Source of the DNA: Leptolyngbya sp. Heron Island J
Lineage (GTDB): Bacteria > Cyanobacteriota > Cyanobacteriia > Phormidesmidales > Phormidesmidaceae
Reading direction: 5' to 3'
Assembly (NCBI RefSeq): GCF_000482245.1
Contig: NZ_AWNH01000016.1
Span: 1-51,878 of the forward strand
DNA length: 51,878 bases
Shown: positions 15,420-23,915 of the stretch, in pieces
Position numbering within the stretch: the stretch's first letter is position 1
How the letters are laid out: each line of letters opens with the position of its first letter
The notes under the pieces: model-generated
What the model saw: the letters and a program-made list of their open reading frames with translations, nothing else
The model's database searches: none
What the model was told of the DNA's origin: nothing
Made by a program: the position numbers and the translations under genes

Positions 15420-16400
15420 ATGGCTCGTGATATGCCTGAGCCTACATTTATTGAATTTGGGCAGGTGGTCAGGGCACCAGTGCCGGTAGCCGAGGATTTG
15501 AGTTGGCAGCGGGTAGTAGAGTTTTTGCGATCGCGTGAGTTATCGGCCAGTACCCTTAAATCCTATGAACGGCAGCTTCAACTCTTCTATAGCTGGACTC
15601 AGAATACGCCCTGGCATGATATTACCCACCGCGACATTGACCGCTACAAGCACCATCTTAAGCATCGACCCAGTAAACGAGGGGGTATGTTGGCTCCAAC
15701 CACGATTAATCAGGCATTGGCCACACTGAAGAGTTTCTTCAAGTGGCTTACCGTCAAGGACTATATCACCCGCAATCCTACTCTCACCATTGAATTTCTC
15801 AAAGAGCCTGCCAAACCCCCTCGCGATTTACCGGAAACTCAGGTTAATCAATTGTTTGAGGCGTTAGCCTACCGGGGCGATTCTGAAGTGCGTGACCGGG
15901 CAATTCTCCAGGTGCTCAGTCATGGACTGCGCGCCAGGGAGGTGTGCGGTCTCGATATCAGTGACTATGATGGACGGCGGTTGAGCGTACGTGGGGCTAA
16001 GTGGGGCAGTGATGGACTGGTGCCGTTGAAACCGGATGCGGTTGCCGCATTGGATAGCTATCTGGGTTGGTTGGTACGTAATGGCTTTACCGTCAGCCAA
16101 GAGTCCCCTTTATTCGTCAGTTTATCTAACAACAGTAGAGGGCAACGCCTGGGCTATAGCGGTATCTATGAGCTAATCAAGGATTTAGCACAAGCCAGTG
16201 AGTTAGACGACATTCACCCACACCGCATGAGACATACCTTTGCCACTTCTCTCGTCGCTGCTGGCATGAACCCATTGTTGGCTAAGCGAGCGGTTCGCAT
16301 TCGCTCTGACAAGATTTTTGCGCGCTACAGTGACCGAGCCCTGGATATCAAAATGGAAGAGGCCTTTGAAGAGATTTATGGGGCTCCTGACGAGTCATGA
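15420..16400 (+). CDS. Tyrosine recombinase, second tandem copy
   Basis: This is a 326-residue paralogue about 91 percent identical to the preceding gene, with all the same catalytic positions (SHGLRAREVCG, HRMRHTFATSL, FARYSDRA) and the same atypical RAVRIRSD segment. GGGGAGG precedes the ATG. Many codons differ at third positions while the protein is conserved, which suggests both copies were kept under selection for some time after duplication and that the second is not a recent duplicate. The duplicated block of about 1.17 kb also includes the downstream palindrome and the following text (CTAGAGATAT). Function is probably excision or integration of the island; the target is not known. Confidence 0.88.
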   Translation: MARDMPEPTFIEFGQVVRAPVPVAEDLSWQRVVEFLRSRELSASTLKSYERQLQLFYSWTQNTPWHDITHRDIDRYKHHLKHRPSKRGGMLAPTTINQALATLKSFFKWLTVKDYITRNPTLTIEFLKEPAKPPRDLPETQVNQLFEALAYRGDSEVRDRAILQVLSHGLRAREVCGLDISDYDGRRLSVRGAKWGSDGLVPLKPDAVAALDSYLGWLVRNGFTVSQESPLFVSLSNNSRGQRLGYSGIYELIKDLAQASELDDIHPHRMRHTFATSLVAAGMNPLLAKRAVRIRSDKIFARYSDRALDIKMEEAFEEIYGAPDES

Positions 16401-16420
16401 TTTGTTGATCTTTAGAACCT

Positions 16421-16446
16421 CACGTTGTGGACATATCTACAACGTA
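16421..16446. repeat. Palindromic candidate recombinase site after copy 2
   Basis: CACGTTGTGGAC and ATCTACAACGTA flank AT; the arms match at ten of twelve positions. It sits 20 bases after the stop, exactly as at copy 1, and shares its half-site with 852-904. Confidence 0.5.
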
Positions 16447-16565
16447 AAACCCTATCTGGATAAGGCTTTCAAGAGCCATGCTAGAGATATGTTTAATTAT
16501 TTGACATAGAATTCTAAAGCTCTGAATCTTGATCGAGGTATTGCGTGGTTCAGAGTACAATTTAG

Positions 16566-16876
16566 AGTTTTTTTTGCATATCCCCCCGAAAAGGTATGTT
16601 CCACAATGAGACATCTGAGTCTCAACTTGTTTGAGAGTAGCCATATCACCAGTGCGCGCGTGACACGATATCCAGTTGAAATAGCTCACAACTAGCCGAG
16701 TCGTCACTTTGGTCTGAGCCCATCGTTTACCAAACTTGTTCTGCCGTCTGTGCCAACGCCCGGTTTGTTGCCGCACAATGCCGTTGGTGCGCTCTAAACG
16801 CTAAGTGTTCTCTTTACCGACCACGTGCCGGACTTCCGGTGCAAAAATGCGCTCGTGCCCAGCCCTGTAGCACATC
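16566..16876 (-). pseudogene. IS1-family transposase remnant with one IS end
   Basis: On the minus strand the text reads VVGKENT, a stop codon, RLERTNGIVRQQTGRWHR and then TTRLVVSYFNWI. This is the C-terminal part of an IS1-type (InsB-like) DDE transposase, with the conserved ERTN(G/L) and NW motifs. The region upstream (GWARAHF..GSPARG) is shifted and degraded. The end of the element, with TGCATATCCCCCCGAAAAGG at about 16575-16594, matches the ends of the MITE at 3529-3953. The other IS end is missing. Confidence 0.65.
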
Positions 16877-16938
16877 AGCAAAGCGTGAGATAGGGAGAGG
16901 TGCGTAAAGTTTTGTCACCGATATAATTTTCTATTTTT

Positions 16939-16959
16939 GATAACGATTATCATTCTCAT
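16939..16959. promoter_or_regulatory. Candidate Fur box upstream of the PEP-CTERM gene
   Basis: GATAACGATTATCATTCTCAT matches the classic 19-bp Fur consensus GATAATGATAATCATTATC at most positions and contains the inner ATTATCATT. It lies 60 bases before the start of the PEP-CTERM protein, so repression by Fur with iron is likely. This is the only such site noticed in the window. Confidence 0.6.
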
Positions 16960-17018
16960 AATTTTTGATAGGCCATAACTGTTTTTGATCAAATCTTTTA
17001 ATCAAATCGGACATTCAC

Positions 17019-17750
17019 ATGAATAAACTCAATTTCTTATCCAAATTGGCGATCGTTGGTGTTACTGGTCTTGCTGCTCTCACATTTCCTATGAAGGCAG
17101 AAGCATTTAGTTTTATCGTCGATGACTTTAATGGAAATCCTTCTCCTAGTGGCAGTGTAGTAGACGATACAATTGGTGACGGAGGGGTATTCGGACCCTC
17201 CCGAATTGATCCAGCTAATACTGTCATGAATACTCTTGGTGGTGGTGATTGGTCTCGACAATTATATGCAGAGCTATTATCTGGTGGGGAGAGTGTAACA
17301 ACAGTAGTTTGCTATGGTTGTGACGAAGGCCATGCTTTCTCAGATTCAGGAGCTCAGGGTCGCTTTGAGTGGATATACACTGGTAGTAATTTTGATGCTT
17401 CAAAATTTGACTACTTCACGATTGATTATCTTGATACACCTAGGAATGAACCTGAAGGATCAATTGAACCTGGTGGAGTTGTTGAACTTTACTTCGACGA
17501 TTTACTTGCTGCTCAGAGTGCCCCACTGCCAGCAGAAGAGACCTCTCTTCTGCTACCTTTGCTAATTTCTGATAACAGCGTGAGCAAGGTAACTATCCGA
17601 ATCGATGGTGTTGAGGGATTAAATGCTAGCCCTGATAACGCTAAGCTAGTAGCAACACCTGAACCTGGGACTATTCTTGGACTGCTTGCAGTTGGTGGTT
17701 TAGGCTTATTAACCCGATGGACAAATAGGCTGCGCAATCAAGCAGCATAA
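17019..17750 (+). CDS. PEP-CTERM-anchored secreted protein
   Basis: The 243-residue protein has an N-terminal signal peptide (FLSKLAIVGVTGLAALTFP, AEA cleavage). The body is extracellular and beta-rich, with a CYGC pair and many Asp/Gly residues. The C-terminus has the PEP-CTERM signal: PEPGTILGLLAVGGLGLL followed by the basic TRWTNRLRNQ. Such proteins are processed by exosortase and attached to the cell surface or extracellular polymer (known). With the Fur box upstream it may be an iron-limitation surface protein. The last few codons fall at the edge of an IS630-like remnant, so the extreme C-terminus may come from IS DNA. Confidence 0.85.
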   Translation: MNKLNFLSKLAIVGVTGLAALTFPMKAEAFSFIVDDFNGNPSPSGSVVDDTIGDGGVFGPSRIDPANTVMNTLGGGDWSRQLYAELLSGGESVTTVVCYGCDEGHAFSDSGAQGRFEWIYTGSNFDASKFDYFTIDYLDTPRNEPEGSIEPGGVVELYFDDLLAAQSAPLPAEETSLLLPLLISDNSVSKVTIRIDGVEGLNASPDNAKLVATPEPGTILGLLAVGGLGLLTRWTNRLRNQAA

Positions 17751-17941
17751 GTGATGCTGGGATGTTCAAAGTAGTTTCTCACTCGCCCTGGGAGTTCCTG
17801 CAGTCTTCTCAAGCACTACAAGGCTGTCCGCTTAAGCTGGTTCAACGCTCTGGTCGCCGCTCTGCTATGCACCTGCTGCTTGACTCGTCGTTATTCAGAT
17901 ACTCGACCGGGTTAAGCCGAGGAGAGAGTACGCCGGTAGAT
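17735..17941 (-). pseudogene. IS630-family transposase C-terminal remnant
   Basis: The minus-strand text reads LNPVEYLNND, then QLKRTAL, RRLQELPGRVRNYFEHPS and ITYAA with a stop, clearly the end of the IS630 DDE transposase seen better at 50964-51293. It has an internal stop and frame changes. It is cut at 17942 by a Tn3-type inverted repeat. Confidence 0.7.
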
Positions 17942-18189
17942 GGGGTCTGAGTAGTAATGGAACAGAAAACAACGCTAAGGCTAAAACCATTGTTATATAA
18001 AGGTTTCAGGATAGTATATATGAACTGAATGAAAGTTAATTTCTTGTACCAGTTAACCTTAGGCTAATTGGTACAAGAAATTAGAACGAGATTTCAATAG
18101 TTTCAGCCCTCTCCAGTCAGGAGGGTTTAACTGGTACAGAGACCAAAGGTGCTTAGCGTAGGTTTTGGGTCGTCTACTACTCAAACCCC
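17942..18189. mobile_element. 248-bp Tn3-derived miniature element (TIME-like)
   Basis: It is bounded by two inverted 38-bp ends with the hallmark outer GGGG and inner ACGCTAAG of Tn3-family repeats: 17942-17979 (GGGGTCTGAGTAGTAATG...) and, inverted, 18152-18189 (...CTACTACTCAAACCCC). No gene fits inside. A 13-bp inverted repeat AATTTCTTGTACC/GGTACAAGAAATT lies in the centre (about 18040-18085). It interrupts an IS630 remnant. Flanking 5-bp sequences do not match, so rearrangement has occurred at one side. Confidence 0.75.
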
Positions 18190-18240
18190 AAAACCGTGTC
18201 TCTTCTCATGTCTCAGAATAGGTTTCTCAAAAGGTTTTAG
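18190..18240. promoter_or_regulatory. Degenerate res-like site beside the TIME
   Basis: AAAACCGTGTCTC..TCATGTCTCA..GGTTTCTCA parallels the res tract before the resolvase fragment at 27028-27092. It has the same GTCTCA subsite cores and spacing. No resolvase gene follows. Confidence 0.4.
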
Positions 18241-18293
18241 ATGTTTTGTGGCTCTACTGTAGTGTCTGTGACACGCCGGCGGGTGGCGAAAGA

Positions 18294-19241
18294 TTACGTG
18301 CTTTGGACGTGAAGCTCGGCTGCGATACCACTAACGGTAGTTCTCAGCCACCGATGAGTTGTATCATCGTCATCTCTTTGATGCCACAACATCGTCTCCA
18401 TGTAAGGCTCAAAATTCAGTGGCAGTGGTAGTACCTTTACGTCTGGCCAACTGTAGAGCCGTGCAATTCGTTCAGAAAGCGTAACAATACAATCGGTGTT
18501 AGCTACGATTTCTGGTGCAGCTAAGTGATAGGGAAAGCTTGCCACAACCCTGCGTTCTAAGCCTCGGTCATCCAACAATCGATCAACAGCGCCTTTTAGA
18601 TCTCTTGTGTAGGTAATTAAGACGTGGGGATGTCTGATGTACTGTTCTAGAGTTATCTCATCTCGAATCTCAGGATGATTCTGAGCGACTAAGCATACAT
18701 ACCGCTCTTCAAACAAAGCTGTTCGTCTAACCCAAGGAGGAGCATCTGGGAGTACTGTGATGGCGAGGTCGATCTTTCCAGTATCCAGTGCTGCTGCAAT
18801 CTCAGTGCGCTTCAACACACAGAGAATAATCGACATATTTGGAGCGGAGTGCTGCAACTGCCGAATCAGTTTTGGAATGAGGATAGCAGCCACTAAGTCA
18901 GTTGTGGCAATGCGGAATGTTCGGGTTGAACGAGCAGATTGGAAAGTGAGATAACTTCCTAAAGCAGCTTCGACCTGTCTAAGAGCAGCTTGAATCGGCT
19001 CTGCCAAATCGGTCGCGCGTGCTGTCGGTTGCATTCCTTCTGCTGTGCGCACAAGAATATCATCGCGTAAGGTCTTACGGAGCTTAGCCAGTCGCTTACT
19101 CATAGCAGGCTGAGTGATGCCAATACGCGAAGCCGCTTCACTGACTGATCTCTCAATAAGAAGTGCATCAAAGGCAACTAGCAAGTTGAGGTCAATGCTA
19201 GCAAGATCGACCTTTTTCTCGACTATATGCTTTTTATTCAT
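18294..19241 (-). CDS. LysR-family transcriptional regulator
   Basis: ATG at 19241 (MNKKHIVEKK) is preferred; the longer frame adds a basic leader that overlaps the divergent gene. The 315-residue product has the N-terminal winged HTH (SVSEAASRIGITQPAMSKRL, residues 32-51 or so) followed by the periplasmic-binding-like effector domain (FRIATTDLVAAILIPKLI). The shape, with LNLLVAFDALL before the HTH, resembles NodD/NahR-type LysR proteins. It is divergent from the lipoprotein gene and separated from it by about 90 bases, so it probably controls that gene and perhaps the ABM gene. Confidence 0.9.
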   Translation of the reverse strand: MNKKHIVEKKVDLASIDLNLLVAFDALLIERSVSEAASRIGITQPAMSKRLAKLRKTLRDDILVRTAEGMQPTARATDLAEPIQAALRQVEAALGSYLTFQSARSTRTFRIATTDLVAAILIPKLIRQLQHSAPNMSIILCVLKRTEIAAALDTGKIDLAITVLPDAPPWVRRTALFEERYVCLVAQNHPEIRDEITLEQYIRHPHVLITYTRDLKGAVDRLLDDRGLERRVVASFPYHLAAPEIVANTDCIVTLSERIARLYSWPDVKVLPLPLNFEPYMETMLWHQRDDDDTTHRWLRTTVSGIAAELHVQST

Positions 19242-19328
19242 ACTGATATAACTGTTATGGATTTGAAGAATATCACACGCGCTTTTACGATTGGAAGCAC
19301 CCCCCCCTTCCCCTTTGAGACACACAGA

Positions 19329-20660
19329 ATGATTCAGCTTCGTCGAGCTTGGCCTATCTTGTTAGGTTTACTACTAGCCTCTTGTTTGAGCACTCAGACG
19401 TCACAGGCTCAACAGCCGGATATTACGCCACAGGCTCAATATGTTCTATCGCTTTCAGACGTAGACATGGTTGGCACAGCTTACGAAGATGGTCAGCTTG
19501 GCCCAATCGTGCCGCAGCCAGATACGCTATCAGTTTTCGACCCGCAGCAGGCAGAAGCGGTTGCAACTATTCCAGCTTCTAACTCCGTAGCTAGCCCGCC
19601 GTCAGTGCTAGCCGTTTCTCCAGATGGCCAGTTTGCCGCTGTCATTGAAACCCTAGAACCCAGACCTGAGGGGGCTACAACGTTGGAGGAGCTAGAACAA
19701 GCTGAAGGCAATATGCTTCGTATCTTTAGTCTGAATGACCCAACGGCTCCTGAATTTGTTAGCGAAGTAGAAGTTCCTGTTCGACCTCAAGCTGTACACT
19801 TTAACGGAGCAGGAGACCTGTTGGCGGTTGTTGGTTTATCGTCGGAAAATGGGATGACGCTCATTCCTTTTAATGACGGACAACTCAGTCAGCCTCAGAC
19901 GTTTCCCATGGAGCTAACCGAGCGCAGCGATCTTCCCTTTGACCCTGCGCACAGTGTCCGCTTTCATCCGACAGCAGATATTGTTGCTATTAATTTCACG
20001 TTACGCAACCAGGTTATCTTCTTTCAGATAGACCGTTCTGTGTCTGGCGAAGTCACAGACGTAGAGCAGTGGGGCAATATTGTTGCAACTAATCGCTTTC
20101 CTTTCATGGGCAGGTTCACATCGGACGGACGCTACTACATCACGAGCGAATTAATGTGGGGGCCAGATGTGCCTCGCTTCTACGGCTATCGCGGTCAGGG
20201 CACTTTAACGACTATTGCAGTCGCTCCTCTTGAAACGCCAAGCGATGCTGCGCAGCATCAGCTTGTGGCCGTTACTTCTGGTGGCTTTCAGTCCGAGACG
20301 CTTGCCATTAGCGACGATGGAACATTGCTAGCTATCAGTAACATGCGAACAACAGGATTACCCATTGAATCAGACTTATTCGATCCCGAAGCCTCGGTTT
20401 CACTCTACGCGATTAATCAAGAGACTGGAGAACTTACAAAACAAGATGAAGTTGGGTTTGAAGCATTGCTGCCTCAAGGACTAGCTTTCGATCCTTCTAA
20501 TCAGCTTTTGTATGTAGGGGTGAGCGAGTATTTTAACGATGACGCCGCGCCTTTGAAGGGGAGTGTAGAAGTTTGGCGAATTGATAGTGGCAGCTTAGAA
20601 CGCACCGATATTCGCTACCGTGCTCCGCGTGGCGTTCATGTTGTCAAAGTTCTCCGCTGA
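19329..20660 (+). CDS. Lipoprotein with beta-propeller fold
   Basis: ATG at 19329 gives a typical lipoprotein signal: RRAWPILLGLLLASC, with the lipobox LASC at residues 16-19. The 443-residue mature region has repeated blade-like segments (VLAVSPDGQFAAVIE, HSVRFHPTADIVAINF, LAISDDGTLLAISN, GLAFDPSNQLLYVGV), so a seven-bladed, lactonase/YVTN-like propeller is probable. It would sit in the cell envelope facing the periplasm or outside. Enzymatic residues are not obvious. Divergent from a LysR gene and followed by the ABM-domain gene, it may bind or hydrolyse the same small molecule. Confidence 0.8.
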   Translation: MIQLRRAWPILLGLLLASCLSTQTSQAQQPDITPQAQYVLSLSDVDMVGTAYEDGQLGPIVPQPDTLSVFDPQQAEAVATIPASNSVASPPSVLAVSPDGQFAAVIETLEPRPEGATTLEELEQAEGNMLRIFSLNDPTAPEFVSEVEVPVRPQAVHFNGAGDLLAVVGLSSENGMTLIPFNDGQLSQPQTFPMELTERSDLPFDPAHSVRFHPTADIVAINFTLRNQVIFFQIDRSVSGEVTDVEQWGNIVATNRFPFMGRFTSDGRYYITSELMWGPDVPRFYGYRGQGTLTTIAVAPLETPSDAAQHQLVAVTSGGFQSETLAISDDGTLLAISNMRTTGLPIESDLFDPEASVSLYAINQETGELTKQDEVGFEALLPQGLAFDPSNQLLYVGVSEYFNDDAAPLKGSVEVWRIDSGSLERTDIRYRAPRGVHVVKVLR

Positions 20661-20919
20661 AGACTATGCGTCTTGAATTCGCTGTACTACTGTCCGAAAA
20701 CCACGGGTTTCTTGATAGTGCGCAATTCACTTAGTTGAGAGGTTTTTGAGTACAAAGAAACTCGTCTAACAATCAAAGCAAGGTATGACATTCGTTCGTA
20801 AGTTTATAAGCAGACTCATCCTGCTACGCCTACTCCACTAATGCGGTTTGAGCTGGCATTGAACGACGGAGTTTAGCTTGCTACTAAGCACAATCATTCT
20901 CTCGATTAGAAGAACGCTG

Positions 20920-21564
20920 ATGACTACCCTGGACTTAGACAACAAACTTATAACGATCATCGTCCTCTTTCGAGTGAAAGAAGGACAGCAAGCAGAAGTC
21001 GTTGATAGGGTTAAAGAACTCTTTGCGATCGCTAAGCAGCAGCCTGGTTTCGTATCAGCTAACCTGCATCGAAGTCTAGATGATGTCAAAGTAGCCAACT
21101 ACGCTCAGTGGGAAGACGAAGCAAGTCTAGAACGCTTTCGGCAGCTTCCAGAAGTCCAGAAACTAATCCCTCCGCTACAAGCACTCGTTGAAGAGATGGA
21201 CTCTCATCGTTACGAAATAGTGACTTCCGAGTCTAAAGTCGGTACACCTGTCATCGAACCTCGTCAGTACTTCGTCCATTTTGCCGAGTTCCGGATGCCT
21301 ACTGAGAATCAGCCACGCATGGTAGAACTTGCTAAAGAGCATGTCAAGCCTGCAATGTCTCTAGATGGACTCTTATCTGCGACCTTTCATCGCTCACTCG
21401 ATGGCGAGCGCGTGATCAACTACGGTCAGTGGGAGAACGAAGGAGCGATCAGCAAGCTGACAAAGCGACCCGGCTTCGGTAGTGAAGATGGCTACTGGAC
21501 AGGCTTAGCCAAAAACGAGTTTCACTTATATGAAGTACTACTGAGTGAAAACAAAGCAGCTTAG
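20920..21564 (+). CDS. Tandem antibiotic-biosynthesis-monooxygenase (ABM) domain protein
   Basis: ATG at 20920 (MTTLDLDNK) is taken as start. The 214 residues contain two similar ferredoxin-like ABM domains. The first has ITIIVLFRVKEGQQAEV and GFVSANLHRSLDDVKVANY; the second has YFVHFAEFRMPTENQP and GLLSATFHRSLDGERVINY. Each has the (H)RSLD and NY-x-QWE signature. Single-domain relatives such as YgiN oxidise quinols or anthrones without cofactors; here the dimer is fused in one chain. It is cytoplasmic and lies 259 bases after the lipoprotein gene. A second two-domain version with a signal peptide lies at 31983. Confidence 0.85.
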   Translation: MTTLDLDNKLITIIVLFRVKEGQQAEVVDRVKELFAIAKQQPGFVSANLHRSLDDVKVANYAQWEDEASLERFRQLPEVQKLIPPLQALVEEMDSHRYEIVTSESKVGTPVIEPRQYFVHFAEFRMPTENQPRMVELAKEHVKPAMSLDGLLSATFHRSLDGERVINYGQWENEGAISKLTKRPGFGSEDGYWTGLAKNEFHLYEVLLSENKAA

Positions 21565-21751
21565 GCGATGTCTTACAGGCAGATTGTCTTCTCAAGCATA
21601 AGCTGTCAACACGCACTTAATGCACCAAAAACGAAGATTTTCGGAACGATTGTATGTACTGTCTGCGGCTCCGCTAATCGTTGCCACATTGAACTTCAGG
21701 GACCAAGACTTGGAGATGGTAGAAAAAGACATTGTGGTCAGTTGAAAAGCC

Positions 21752-22747
21752 TCAGACATTAACAGTATTCATCAGGAACTCAGGATAACGAGTGCCGCTA
21801 GCAGAACCGACTGGGAAAACTGCCTCAATCCGCTGCATCTCATCTGCCGATAGTTCAATCTCTACCGAACTTGCATTCTCCAGCAGTCTCTCTTTTCGCT
21901 TCGTACCAGGTATAGGAATTACGCTTTCGTCCTTTGTCAGCAGCCAAGCGATCGCGAGCTGAGCAGGCGTACACTGCTTTTCAACCGCGATTTCTTTCAC
22001 TTTTTCGACTAGCTCCAAGTTGCGATAAAAGTTGTCACCTTGGAAGCGAGGGCTGTAGCGCCGAAAGTCGTCTGGCGGAAAGTTGTCGGGAGACTGAAAC
22101 GCGCCTGTTAAAAAGCCCCTACCTATCGGTGAATAAGCAACTAAGCTCGTTCCTAACTCCTTACAAACCGGCAGTACGTCTTGTTCGGGTTCTCTAGTCC
22201 ACAGACTGTACTCTGTCTGCAGCATGGCAATTGGATGAACTTGGGCTGCTCGCCGTAGCGTTTCTGGGCCTGCTTCTGAAAGTCCTACATAGCGAACTTT
22301 TCCAGCATCAACGAGGTCTTTTATCGCGCCTACTGTGTCTTCAATCGGTACGCTGGGATCGACCCTAGCAGGATAGTACAAGTCAATATGATCGACACCA
22401 AGTCGCTGAAGGCTATACGACAGGAAGTTTTTCACTGCGTTAGGGCTATTGTCAGCGCCAATAAAATTACCTGCGGGATCACGCAGTTGTCCAAACTTAA
22501 CGCCGATAAAAACTTTGTCACGTGGAACGTCTTTGATGGCTTCACGAATCAACAGTTCGTTATGGCCCATGCCGTAAAAGTCGCCTGTATCTAGGTAGTT
22601 AATGCCTATATCAACAGCGGCTTGAATGGTCTCGATGCTCTGCGCGTCGTCAGTTTTTCGACCACTGTAGAAGTCAGACATCCCCATACAGCCGAGCCCA
22701 ATTGCTGAAACTTGAGCTTCTGTGTTTCCAAGCTTTCGATATTTCAC
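21752..22747 (-). CDS. Aldo/keto reductase
   Basis: The 331-residue protein carries the AKR TIM-barrel signatures: [20 protein letters not shown] at the N-terminus, [15 protein letters not shown] with the Asp and Tyr of the catalytic tetrad, lysine in VFIGVKFG and an NADP-binding end ([19 protein letters not shown]). The histidine of the tetrad is replaced: [13 protein letters not shown] shows P-A-R instead of Q-H-R. This resembles the AKR13-type aldehyde reductases, which commonly keep QHR, so the change is notable. It is probably a detoxification reductase of reactive carbonyls, next to the SDR gene and under the AraC regulator upstream. Confidence 0.85.
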   Translation of the reverse strand: MKYRKLGNTEAQVSAIGLGCMGMSDFYSGRKTDDAQSIETIQAAVDIGINYLDTGDFYGMGHNELLIREAIKDVPRDKVFIGVKFGQLRDPAGNFIGADNSPNAVKNFLSYSLQRLGVDHIDLYYPARVDPSVPIEDTVGAIKDLVDAGKVRYVGLSEAGPETLRRAAQVHPIAMLQTEYSLWTREPEQDVLPVCKELGTSLVAYSPIGRGFLTGAFQSPDNFPPDDFRRYSPRFQGDNFYRNLELVEKVKEIAVEKQCTPAQLAIAWLLTKDESVIPIPGTKRKERLLENASSVEIELSADEMQRIEAVFPVGSASGTRYPEFLMNTVNV

Positions 22748-22858
22748 TATCTGATTTCTCCCGAGAAATGACTGAAAGACGATTTGTTGAATGCGGAAAG
22801 TTAGATTGCTTCAAGAAGTGCGTTCGCCAGAACAAACGATTTGCCTGATTAGAACAAC

Positions 22859-23752
22859 TTAGCGCGTTAGATATCCGCCGTTAATCCAGATAGTTTGTCC
22901 TGTAATCCACTGAGCACTCGGCAATGCGAGGAATTCTACGATTGGAACAATGTCACTGACGACGCCCAATCTGCCTGCTACAGCTAAACCTGCTGCAAAC
23001 TCAGCCGTTTGAGGCGTTTCCATACTATGGAAGAACGGCGTATCGACAGGCCCTGGCGCGACAGCGTTGACGGTAATCCCTCGCCCTCCTAGCTCTTTTG
23101 CACCCATGCGAGTTATCTCTTCCATGATGGCTTTACTACCAGCATAGGCGGCGTAGTTGGGAGCTGCACCTGCGAGCAGCGATGTGGCAATGTTGATAAT
23201 TCTGCCGTTGTCAGAGAGGCGTCGAGCTGCCTCACGGGTACAGAGAAAACTGCCACGGGTATTAATGTTGATCATGGCTTCAAGGTCTTCGTCTGTGACA
23301 TCAGCGATCGCCTTCTTCACAATTGCGCCAGCGTTATTCACCAAAATGTCAGCTTGACCGAACTCATTGAAGGCAACGTCAAACATTTTCTTCACGTTCG
23401 CAGCCTGACCCAAATCGCCTTGAACCAGCGCAGCTCTAACCCCTTGCTCGCGGACCAGGCGAGCCGTTTCTTCCGCTTCGCCAATGGTCTCAGCCCGGTG
23501 GTAGTGAACCACAACGTCTGCGCCCTGTCGTGCGAAGGCCTGTGCGAAGGCTCGGCCCAAGTTTGCTCTGGCTCCAGTGACGATAGCGACTTTGCCTGTG
23601 AGGGCACGGCTTTCTGCGGAGGGCGTGGCAAAAATTGCTTCAGCAGGCGCAGCTTGAGAAGAAGACTGGGCCATTGCTTTGCTGGCGGCCAATGCACTTA
23701 CAGCGCCTGTTGCGCCCAATGCAGTCAAAAAGTTACGGCGGTTAGAACTCAC
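22859..23752 (-). CDS. Short-chain dehydrogenase/reductase with Tat-type leader
   Basis: The 297-residue protein starts MSSNRRNFLTALGATGAV, a twin-arginine-like signal followed by SALAASKAMAQ with a likely cleavage site. The SDR core follows: cofactor motif KVAIVTGARANLGRAFA (TGxxxxxG), DILVNNAGAIV (NNAG), catalytic serine in ATSLLAGAAP, and YAAYAGSKAIMEEI (Y-x-x-x-K). It should be an NAD(P)-dependent oxidoreductase acting in the periplasm, or it may retain a leader as a relic. It is downstream of an AraC regulator and upstream of the aldo/keto reductase, all on the minus strand. Confidence 0.88.
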   Translation of the reverse strand: MSSNRRNFLTALGATGAVSALAASKAMAQSSSQAAPAEAIFATPSAESRALTGKVAIVTGARANLGRAFAQAFARQGADVVVHYHRAETIGEAEETARLVREQGVRAALVQGDLGQAANVKKMFDVAFNEFGQADILVNNAGAIVKKAIADVTDEDLEAMININTRGSFLCTREAARRLSDNGRIINIATSLLAGAAPNYAAYAGSKAIMEEITRMGAKELGGRGITVNAVAPGPVDTPFFHSMETPQTAEFAAGLAVAGRLGVVSDIVPIVEFLALPSAQWITGQTIWINGGYLTR

Positions 23753-23915
23753 AATAATCTCCCAGTGATTTGATTTAGCGGCGTTTGCCTTTGGTTGATT
23801 ACTATTAAGCCAAAGTCAGCCTGGGAAATAAATGCACATTTTACAGGTAGGCTTGCCTATTTCTAAGGGCTTGCTTTAAGGGTGAGAAAGCTTTATGGCT
23901 AGGATTGAGAGATTT

